From positions 1 to 12,381 of the forward strand of contig JBAWYD010000069.1 in the NCBI GenBank assembly GCA_037143735.1: a stretch of DNA of 12,381 nt, in the 5' to 3' direction. This DNA is from JAPLJQ01 sp037143735 (GTDB taxonomy: Bacteria > Desulfobacterota > Syntrophia > Syntrophales > UBA2185). How positions within the stretch are numbered: position 1 is the stretch's first letter; each line of letters begins with the position of its first letter. Positions 6,911 through 12,381 of the stretch are shown in pieces. Both the position numbers and the translations under genes were made by a program. A model generated the notes under the pieces. It searched no databases. It was given only the letters and a program-made list of their open reading frames with translations, and was not told the DNA's origin.

Positions 6911-6948
6911 ACTTCAAATCCGGTGGGGGTCGCTAAAGTCGGTAGGTT
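6911..6948 (+). pseudogene. selC (tRNA-Sec) middle-part fragment
   Basis: ACTTCAAATCCGG followed by TGGGGGTCGCTAAAG and GGTAGGTT reads like the anticodon loop (CTTCAAA with UCA anticodon), the 3' anticodon strand, a long variable arm and the start of the T-arm of a tRNA-Sec. E. coli selC has the closely similar GGACTTCAAATCCAG followed by a TGGGGC-type variable arm and CAGGTT. The 5' anticodon strand here (CGCTA) does not pair with TCCGG, the variable arm does not close, and no T-loop TTCGA follows. It cannot be a working tRNA. The call rests on pattern memory and is less certain than the fragment at 7001. Confidence 0.5.
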
Positions 6949-6964
6949 AAAGTCTGGTTAAAGT
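6945..6964 (+). repeat. Short tandem direct repeat near the tRNA fragments
   Basis: GGTTAAAGT at 6945-6953 and 6956-6964 are identical and 11 bases apart, one helical turn. With the flanking TTATAGCAG(G/A)A copies, this arrangement resembles the arm-type or core-type sites bound by tyrosine integrases at attachment sites. That reading is inference. Confidence 0.5.
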
Positions 6965-7000
6965 ATTTTTATAGCAGAATATCGAAATTTACGAATAAAA

Positions 7001-7035
7001 TGGCGGAAGTGCATGGGAATCGAATGTATCCACCG
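7001..7035 (-). other. selC 3'-end fragment, probable integration attachment site
   Basis: On the minus strand, 7024 down to 7001 reads T-loop TTCGATT, T-stem strand CCCAT, acceptor strand GCACTTCC, then GCCA. The 5-base T-stem plus 8-base acceptor is the geometry specific to bacterial tRNA-Sec, and E. coli selC likewise ends in CTTCCGCCA. The preceding bases CGGTGGATACA do not supply the partner strand ATGGG, so the tRNA is broken exactly at the T-loop. A tRNA 3' end copied without its 5' part is the mark left when an integrative element uses a tRNA gene as its attB. The foreign side would be the tRNA 5' side, towards higher coordinates here. Confidence 0.72.
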
Positions 7036-7083
7036 TTTTTTAACATATTGATAACATTAACAATAATCACAATATTTTGGGTC

Positions 7084-7103
7084 TGGGGATAGTTTGGGGA
7101 TAG
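7084..7103. repeat. TGGGGA-type direct repeat, copy 2
   Basis: TGGGGATAGTTTGGGGATAG is the partner of the sequence at 4033-4052 and is an almost perfect 11-base tandem (TGGGGATAG repeated). It lies 60 bases beyond the selC 3' fragment, on the side expected to be the inserted element. Confidence 0.5.
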
Positions 7104-7262
7104 TGAGCATTTTTCACTTCGCCAATTTATTTTGTTATTCCTGCTATACGTAACAACAACTTCCTCTTCTAAGCAGCAAATAAGAGGGATCAACAAACAT
7201 TCTACGTTTCTTCTGGTAATGATCACCGATACTGATACCCATATTTTATGGCCATTATTCCA

Positions 7263-7291
7263 TTGACACACAAGACCGTTTTTCTTATATT
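7263..7291 (+). promoter_or_regulatory. Sigma70-like promoter for the cupin/oxidoreductase operon
   Basis: A perfect -35 TTGACA (7263-7268) is followed, after exactly 17 bases, by TATATT (7286-7291), which matches the -10 consensus at five of six positions. Transcription would start near 7298, giving a leader of about 54 bases to the cupin ATG. This is the strongest promoter match I found in the window. Confidence 0.65.
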
Positions 7292-7351
7292 TCATTCACG
7301 AAAAAGGAAGCTCCTATCAAATCTACAGTTGAAAGAAAAAAAGGGGGTTCC

Positions 7352-7912
7352 ATGAATTACATCGTCGCGGAGGAGGAAGGATTCTGGAGGGTCATCAAGC
7401 TTGCTTCGTTCCGTCGAACACCGGGTGTTTATTTCGACATCGTTCCCATGGAGTTTCTTCCGCGCATAGATGGCATCGACCGCGTCGTCCATGAGCATGG
7501 CGCCGTATCGCCCGGGGCGGTCGGCGAGGTGATGCGGACTTGGTACTACCATCCTTTCCAGGAAGACAACCTCCTCGTCCTCCGCGGACAACGCACCGCC
7601 GAGATTTACAATATCAAGCGCAAGCAGGTCGAAACCTTCGTGGTGACGCCTGACACAGTGACCCACAATAGCGATCTTATCCACGAGGGGCCCTGCATGC
7701 TCGTCTGGCCGACCAAGGTCTTCCACCGGATAATCTCGGAAGAGCAGGGCTCAGTCTCCCTGAACTTTGCCGTCAGGTATCCCGGTTTCGATATTGATAC
7801 AAACTTCAGTATCTACGATCTCGATACGGCAACGGGGACGTTCACGCTGCTCAGGCCCGGCAAGGTGGACCAAGTCCCTGGTATTTTAACGACCAGGGCA
7901 CAACATGGTTAG
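7352..7912 (+). CDS. Cupin-like protein
   Basis: This is a 186-residue soluble protein that looks like a single-domain cupin; its substrate is unknown. The first cupin motif is degenerate: YYHPFQEDNLLVLRG around residues 65-79, with possible metal ligands H67 and E71. The second is GPCMLVWPTKVFHRI, with H125 as the matching ligand. An extra histidine pair, H47 and H49 in VVHEHG, precedes them. The segment after residue 135 (FAVRYPGFDIDTNFSIYDLD) looks like closing beta strands. The start ATG 7352 follows AAGGGGG at 7341-7347 with a short 4-base gap. It is the first gene after the promoter at 7263 and lies just upstream of the oxidoreductase fusion, so it is probably cotranscribed. Candidate roles are a small-molecule isomerase, a dioxygenase or a ligand-binding partner of the oxidoreductases; none is shown by the sequence. 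Confidence 0.82.
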   Translation: MNYIVAEEEGFWRVIKLASFRRTPGVYFDIVPMEFLPRIDGIDRVVHEHGAVSPGAVGEVMRTWYYHPFQEDNLLVLRGQRTAEIYNIKRKQVETFVVTPDTVTHNSDLIHEGPCMLVWPTKVFHRIISEEQGSVSLNFAVRYPGFDIDTNFSIYDLDTATGTFTLLRPGKVDQVPGILTTRAQHG

Positions 7913-7921
7913 GCAGTGTTT

Positions 7922-10621
7922 ATGAACGTTATGAAAAGATCGGCGTATAACTATGATGTGATTGTCATTGGCGCCGGCATTGCCGGGATGGTCTCCGCCG
8001 TGACGGCCAGCGCGTTGGGAAAGCGTGTCGCCGTTGTGGAGAAATCAAAGGTCGGCGGCAATTGTACCAACTCAACCTGTATTCCCAGCAAGGCCCTGCT
8101 CCGCTTAAGTCACCTCAGCCATGACATTTCGCATCTTCAGTGCCTGGGTCTGCTTACCGAGTACGCCGGGCAAATCCCTGGCCGGAAAATCATGCCTCAC
8201 ATTCGAAGGATCGTTCAGCAGGCATATGAGAAGGATCTCCCGGAAACGTTTGAACGCATCGGAATCAATATGATATCCGCCGCTGCGTCATTCGTTGACT
8301 CACATCGCATTAAGGTGAACGGGCGCACGCTCTCCGCGCGAAAGTTCATCATCGCCACCGGCACATCACCTTTCATTCCCCCCATAGACGGGATTGAACA
8401 CATCGACTACCTGACAAACGAGACTCTCTATCAGCTCGACGACTTGCCGGGTTCCCTTATAATTTTGGGTGGCGGTGTGGATGGGATCGAGTATGCCTCC
8501 GCGTTCGGAAGGCTGAAAGTGGAGACCACCGTGGTTGAAATGGCAACGCGCCTTCTGCCTATGGCGGACGAGGAACTCGTCAATCACCTGCTCCAGGCAT
8601 TGCAGGCGGAAGGAATTCGATTGCTCACCGGCGCAAAAGCGGTGAGCGTTCGCAAAACACAAACCATGGTTACGCTGACAATCCAGCGGGGAGATGGACC
8701 CCTCGAGGAGATCCTTGCGGATCGGATTCTCGTAGCCGTAGGTAGAAAACCAGATCTGGCGGGTCTTGCCCTCGAAAATGCCGGCGTGCGTTATAATGCC
8801 AGGGGGATTATCACTGACAGTAAGCTGCGAACCTCTTCCCCTCATATCTTTGCCTGCGGAGATATTGCCGGACCCTATCAGCTGGCCTCCACCGCGGAGG
8901 CTCAAGGCATCGTCGCCGCTACAAATGTGGTCTTGCCCGTGAAAAGAAGTGTTGATTACCGCAATAATGTTTACATCATTTTTACCGAGCCTCCCCTTGC
9001 CTTTTTAGGCCTGACAGAAGATCAGGCGTATGAGAAACACGGACACAAGCTCAAAGTATATCGTTTTGAATATAAAACCATGCGCCGCGCCATGATAGAC
9101 GGCAATGAAGTGGGAATGGCAAAGTTTTTATGCGACGGCCGTGGACGCATCTTAGGCGCCCACATCCTTGGCGAAGCCGCAGGGGAAGTCATTCATGAAG
9201 CACAGGTCATTAAGGCCCTGAATACACCTCTCCACAGGCTCAACACAATTACTCATGCTTACCCGACATATGCACAGTCCCTCGTAGGACGGGCAAGTCA
9301 ACTGGCTTATCTCGACAGGATGGGAAGGAACATCTTTGTGAGGGCAGCTTTGAGGCTCCTCCCCGGATATTCAAACCGCCTGCATCTTGCGCGGGAGCGC
9401 CTGGCAGAGACAAAAACAGGCTCATCGGATGTGACAATGGCAAGACATGAAATAATTCTCGACTACGACGCGACGCCGTTGAGGGATATCTGCAGTACGG
9501 ATAATAAAAAAGCTGAGCAGGGGTGCGTTATTGCGTCGAGAATTCTCGATGAAAAAACTGTGGTGCTGGATATTCGGGGAAGTCTCAACTCTGCCTGCGA
9601 AGAGGACTTCTCGAAGGCATTTCGGGAGAGTATGGGGAAACATAAAAACATAATTCTTAATTTTTCCCATCTTTTTCATATGGATGCGGATGGAGCGGGC
9701 TTGCTGGTCATTTATTTATCTGTCGCCGCTCAGAAAAGCATCTTCGTGGCTGCCTGCGGGCTCGAGAATTCTTTTCGGGACATCTTTCGCCTTACCCGCC
9801 TCGATGAAGCGATTCCGCTGTTTGAGAATGAGAAGGAGGCTTGTAACGGGTTGCGGTTCAGGCGGAACATTACCCTTTCACCTGGAGTGCTGTCACAGTA
9901 TGAGGGACCTCCTGTTGCCGGCTGGGCAAGGTCTGTTGATCGTCTGTCCATACGTGACATACCGGCGGAGGCGATGAATATCAATGTAGACGGCAGACAG
10001 ACGACAAGTCCTGTAAAAGGTTTCGGTCGCCTGTGGGACAAGAGATACAGGCTGCGCCTTCACGATTCGACGCTTGACCCGCACCAGATAATCTCCCTCT
10101 GGAAGTCTGAATTTCCCCGTTTCTGGCCTGCGGGAAACCGCTTTTTCCCTTCCGGGAAAGCTCCCATTGTTCCCGGCACTGCGGCGGTTCTCAATCTGGC
10201 CCTTTCAGGAGGTCTTGTCTTGGCAACGGGATTAATGGTCATTTATGCCGATGATACATCTTTTTGTTTCATAACTATTCAGGGTCACATCCTCTCGGGG
10301 TGGATTACCTTCAGCAGCTTTCGGCAAAACGATGCCACATACATCCAGGTGAATCCCATTTTCAGGGCCAGCGACCCTCTCATGGAGCTGGGTATGCAAT
10401 TGGGCGCGGCGAAACAGGAGGATCGGTTCTGGCACGCCACACTTGCCAATCTCGCACGCCGCCTCGGTGTCCAGGGCGAACTTTCACAGCAGGACGTCCT
10501 CATCGATCCGTGTGTCCGGTGGGCCGCATTCAAAAATCTTCGGTACAGTGCGGCCATACGGTCATCTCTATATATGCCGCTTTATATATTGAAAAAGGTG
10601 TTCACTTTTTTAAAAAGATAA
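7922..10621 (+). CDS. Disulfide oxidoreductase-STAS-DUF1990-like fusion protein
   Basis: This 899-residue protein has three parts. Residues 8-475 form a pyridine nucleotide-disulfide oxidoreductase of the lipoamide dehydrogenase/mercuric reductase type. It has an FAD site GAGIAG (17-22), a redox pair C48/C53 in GGNCTNSTCIPSK, an NAD(P) site GGGVDG (183-188) with E190, and ACGDIAG for the second FAD contact. The C-terminal interface motif reads HAYPTYAQ, where lipoamide dehydrogenases have HAHPTxxE. Residues about 535-640 form a STAS domain in which the DSSG box is DADG (588-591). Residues about 698-840 resemble DUF1990 (VPGTAAVLNLAL, then FITIQGHILSGWITFSSF). The tail is basic. I prefer ATG 7922, with AGG at 7911-7913; GTG 7916 or ATG 7931 are alternatives. 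The gap to the cupin is 9 bases. The enzyme probably moves electrons between NAD(P)H and a disulfide or quinone-like partner, with the STAS part docking or regulating. The true substrate is unknown. Confidence 0.88.
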   Translation: MNVMKRSAYNYDVIVIGAGIAGMVSAVTASALGKRVAVVEKSKVGGNCTNSTCIPSKALLRLSHLSHDISHLQCLGLLTEYAGQIPGRKIMPHIRRIVQQAYEKDLPETFERIGINMISAAASFVDSHRIKVNGRTLSARKFIIATGTSPFIPPIDGIEHIDYLTNETLYQLDDLPGSLIILGGGVDGIEYASAFGRLKVETTVVEMATRLLPMADEELVNHLLQALQAEGIRLLTGAKAVSVRKTQTMVTLTIQRGDGPLEEILADRILVAVGRKPDLAGLALENAGVRYNARGIITDSKLRTSSPHIFACGDIAGPYQLASTAEAQGIVAATNVVLPVKRSVDYRNNVYIIFTEPPLAFLGLTEDQAYEKHGHKLKVYRFEYKTMRRAMIDGNEVGMAKFLCDGRGRILGAHILGEAAGEVIHEAQVIKALNTPLHRLNTITHAYPTYAQSLVGRASQLAYLDRMGRNIFVRAALRLLPGYSNRLHLARERLAETKTGSSDVTMARHEIILDYDATPLRDICSTDNKKAEQGCVIASRILDEKTVVLDIRGSLNSACEEDFSKAFRESMGKHKNIILNFSHLFHMDADGAGLLVIYLSVAAQKSIFVAACGLENSFRDIFRLTRLDEAIPLFENEKEACNGLRFRRNITLSPGVLSQYEGPPVAGWARSVDRLSIRDIPAEAMNINVDGRQTTSPVKGFGRLWDKRYRLRLHDSTLDPHQIISLWKSEFPRFWPAGNRFFPSGKAPIVPGTAAVLNLALSGGLVLATGLMVIYADDTSFCFITIQGHILSGWITFSSFRQNDATYIQVNPIFRASDPLMELGMQLGAAKQEDRFWHATLANLARRLGVQGELSQQDVLIDPCVRWAAFKNLRYSAAIRSSLYMPLYILKKVFTFLKR

Positions 10622-10641
10622 CACGACAGGAAATTAAATCA

Positions 10642-12063
10642 TTGATACCCTATAGAGAATCCTACGATGCCGTCGTTGTAGGTGCAGGACCCAACGGTCT
10701 TGCGGCGGCCATTGAGCTGAGCAATAAATTCAAATCGGTCTTTTTGGTGGAAGCGGGAGAAACCATAGGCGGTGGAGTCCGTTCCGCAGAGCTCACGCTT
10801 CCCCATTTCATTCACGATATCTGTGCCGCCGTTCATCCCCTTGCCATCGCTTCTCCTTTTTTTCGTTCGCTCAACCTTCATAGATACGACCTTTGCTGGA
10901 TACAGCCCGAAATACCCCTTGCCCATCCCTTCGAGGACGGATCTGCCCTTTACCTCCATCGCTCTTTAGAAATCACGGCCGATGCCCTCGGTCTCGATGG
11001 AAGGACGTATAGAGACATCCTCTCACCCTTTGTGGAAAATCATGAAAAACTCCTCTCCGATATTCTGGCGCCTCTCCATTTTCCCGCAAACCCTTTGCTG
11101 ATGGCCCGCTTTGCCATGCAAGCTCTCCTTTCCGCCAAACACCTTGCGTACACAAAATTTCAGATGCAGCAGACGCGCGCCCTCTTTGCGGGCATTGCAG
11201 CACATGCCATGATACCCCTTGATAAGCCTGTAACAGCGGCGTTTGGTATCATCCTTGCCACCCTGGCCCACGCTGTGGGATGGCCCATCATAAAGGGCGG
11301 CTCGCAGATGCTTGCCGATGCTTTGGCAGATACCTTCAGGCAGAACGGGGGTGAAATAATCACGGGAAAAACAATCATATCTATGAAGGAATTACCGAAG
11401 GCAAACTTTTATTTCCTTGATGTAACACCACGTCAGCTTCTCAATATCGAGGGTCTTGAACTTTCCACGATTTATCGCAGGAAACTTTCCCGGTTCCGTT
11501 ACGGGCCGGGTGTATGTAAAGTTGATTGGGCGCTTAAGGAACCCATCCCCTGGAAGGCTCATATCTGCAGGAAGGCCGGCACCGTTCATCTGGGAAATTC
11601 CTTTGAGGAGATCGACGCGTCCATCCGCCATGTAGGCATGGGAAAGGTGCATGTTTCTCCCTATATTGTGTTGGCCCAGCAGACCCTTTTCGATCCCTCC
11701 CGCGCGCCCGAAGGCAGACATACCGCCTGGGCATACTGCCATGTGCCACATGGATCGGCGGAGAATGTGGCCGATCTCATGGAAAACAAAATAGAACGAT
11801 ATGCACCCGGATTCCGGGAGATCATCCTGGCAAAAAGCTGTATGACCGCAGTTGACATGGAGCGGCACAACCCAAACTATGTGGGAGGGGACATCAACGG
11901 GGGCATTCAGGATTTATGTCAACTTTATACCCGGCCCGTTATGTCTTTTTCTCCCTACAGGACATCGAAAAAAAATGTCTTTATATGTTCTTCATCTACC
12001 CCACCCGGTGGAGGCGTTCACGGTCTTTGCGGCTATTATGCGACAAAAGCCATCTGCAAATAG
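10642..12063 (+). CDS. COG1233 phytoene desaturase-like FAD oxidoreductase
   Basis: This 473-residue FAD-dependent oxidoreductase belongs to the phytoene dehydrogenase/retinol 13,14-reductase group (COG1233). It has the dinucleotide fold YDAVVVGAGPNGLAAAIEL at residues 8-26, then the family block ETIGGGVRSAELTLPHFIHD. The C-terminal FAD-contacting motif is SSTPPGGGVHGLCGYYATKA. Length and motif order fit the family. I place the start at TTG 10642: AGGAAA (10628-10633) sits 8 bases before it and no ATG or GTG is suitably placed. The frame stays open leftwards to 10264, but that part overlaps the previous gene and has no domain. The gap to the fusion gene is 20 bases, so the two are likely cotranslated. 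Family members desaturate, isomerise or reduce polyene and isoprenoid chains, but many are uncharacterised. No carotenoid synthase is seen here. Confidence 0.88.
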   Translation: MIPYRESYDAVVVGAGPNGLAAAIELSNKFKSVFLVEAGETIGGGVRSAELTLPHFIHDICAAVHPLAIASPFFRSLNLHRYDLCWIQPEIPLAHPFEDGSALYLHRSLEITADALGLDGRTYRDILSPFVENHEKLLSDILAPLHFPANPLLMARFAMQALLSAKHLAYTKFQMQQTRALFAGIAAHAMIPLDKPVTAAFGIILATLAHAVGWPIIKGGSQMLADALADTFRQNGGEIITGKTIISMKELPKANFYFLDVTPRQLLNIEGLELSTIYRRKLSRFRYGPGVCKVDWALKEPIPWKAHICRKAGTVHLGNSFEEIDASIRHVGMGKVHVSPYIVLAQQTLFDPSRAPEGRHTAWAYCHVPHGSAENVADLMENKIERYAPGFREIILAKSCMTAVDMERHNPNYVGGDINGGIQDLCQLYTRPVMSFSPYRTSKKNVFICSSSTPPGGGVHGLCGYYATKAICK

Positions 12064-12103
12064 AAAACAGTCCTGAACGGATTTGATCCTGACTTTATTA
12101 TTA

Positions 12104-12362
12104 ATGCTTAATCTCGAAGCGGCTCGGAGATTCAGGGCAACAGGTGCAAGGGTCATCAGTCCGGAAGCAATGTTCATGAAACGTTCAATCCTGATCATAC
12201 TTGACAGCGGATGACGTGGAGTTTTATGTTGATAGTGAAGCAAAGGTAATACACATGCGTTCTGCTTCTCGGATCGGAATATCCGGTTTTGAAGTGAACC
12301 GAGGAAGCCTGGAGAAAGTAAGGTCATTATTCAACGACTCGGCAGGTAGTCCCGTCAAGTAA
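12104..12362 (+). pseudogene. DUF1499 protein remnant, frameshifted
   Basis: The frame 12195-12362 (stop TAA 12360-12362) encodes LTADDVEFYVDSEAKVIHMR, continuing SASRIGISGFEVNRGSLEKVRSLF. This matches from memory the C-terminal signature of DUF1499 (DDVEF...IHVRSASRxGxSDFGVNR). Upstream the same frame is closed by TGA at 12192. A second frame from ATG 12104 to TGA 12212 reads AARRFRATGARVISPEAMF, which could be the preceding part of the family (ARVVSE-like) shifted by one base. The N-terminal portion of a normal DUF1499 protein (usually 120-150 residues) is absent. No ribosome site precedes TTG 12201. I judge it a decayed gene at the end of the oxidoreductase operon. A short minus-strand frame over the same bases is less convincing. 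Confidence 0.58.
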
Positions 12363-12381
12363 AAGATCTCGATGTGCTGTA

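Larger units (their letters stand above)
6794..7262. other. AT-rich gene-free region with attachment-site remnants
   Basis: About 470 bases without a convincing gene. A 108-codon minus-strand frame runs through 6969-7295, but it crosses the tRNA-like fragment and has no recognisable domain. The region holds two selC-like fragments (6911-6948 and 7001-7035), an 11-base-spaced direct repeat GGTTAAAGT (6945-6953 and 6956-6964), and TTATAGCAGGA/TTATAGCAGAA (6896-6906 and 6969-6979). It also holds the second TGGGGA-type repeat (7084-7103). The rest is AT-rich sequence in which I see nothing definite. Confidence 0.6.

Noticed and set aside
6901..6964. Complete tRNA gene on the plus strand
   Set aside because: The anticodon loop looks real, but the 5' anticodon strand does not pair, the variable arm does not close, and no T-loop or acceptor stem follows. 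I keep it only as a fragment.
6969..7295. 108-codon minus-strand frame in the gene-free region
   Set aside because: It runs across the selC 3' fragment, has no ribosome site worth noting and no recognisable domain. It is probably a chance frame in AT-rich DNA.
10264..10641. N-terminal 126-codon extension of the COG1233 oxidoreductase frame
   Set aside because: It overlaps the end of the fusion gene in another frame, has no domain and looks like a shadow. The FAD fold begins right after TTG 10642, which has a good ribosome site.
11992..12327. 111-codon minus-strand frame past the COG1233 gene
   Set aside because: It overlaps the 3' end of the oxidoreductase gene and the DUF1499 remnant, and it shows no domain I can name. 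The plus-strand DUF1499 signature is the better explanation.

Overview
The window looks like chromosomal DNA of a Gram-negative, probably anaerobic bacterium, most likely a Desulfobacterota or deltaproteobacterial-type genome. This is inference. It rests on two lipoproteins with clear lipoboxes, an sbcDC pair, a COG1373-type ATPase, dispersed short palindromes of the REP type, and selenocysteine tRNA (selC) sequence fragments. No gene settles the species.

Left part (1-5430, plus strand): the 3' end of sbcD, a 188-base spacer filled with C-rich/G-rich tandem repeats and hairpins, and then a full sbcC (1224 aa) encoding the ABC/SMC-like subunit of the SbcCD nuclease. A perfect 12-bp-arm palindrome sits in frame inside the sbcC coiled coil. 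After sbcC come two copies of a REP-like hairpin. A COG1373-type AAA+/DUF4143 ATPase follows, and its best promoter would give an almost leaderless mRNA.

Middle part (5430-7350): a visibly AT-richer stretch with two minus-strand lipoprotein genes. Each has a lipobox and a Shine-Dalgarno site. A rho-independent terminator lies between them. A near-copy of that terminator and its flank lies upstream of the larger gene with no gene to terminate, which suggests a lost paralogue. The gene-free 6794-7262 holds two oppositely oriented selC-like fragments. One is a 24-base copy of a tRNA-Sec 3' end with the 8-bp acceptor plus 5-bp T-stem geometry of bacterial tRNA-Sec. Short direct repeats accompany them. 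This reads as an attachment-site scar of an integrative element.

Right part (7263-12381, plus strand): a good sigma70-like promoter precedes a tightly spaced set: a cupin-like protein; a 900-residue fusion of a pyridine nucleotide-disulfide oxidoreductase, a STAS domain and a DUF1990-like C-terminal domain; and a COG1233 (phytoene desaturase/retinol reductase-like) FAD oxidoreductase. A frameshifted DUF1499 remnant comes last. The gaps are 9 bases (3 if the upstream GTG is used) and 20 bases, so these genes are probably one operon. A plausible but unproven reading is a redox pathway acting on an isoprenoid or lipid-like substrate. The fusion protein and its degenerate active-site motifs are the most unusual genes here, and the selC scar beside them hints that the cluster was acquired.
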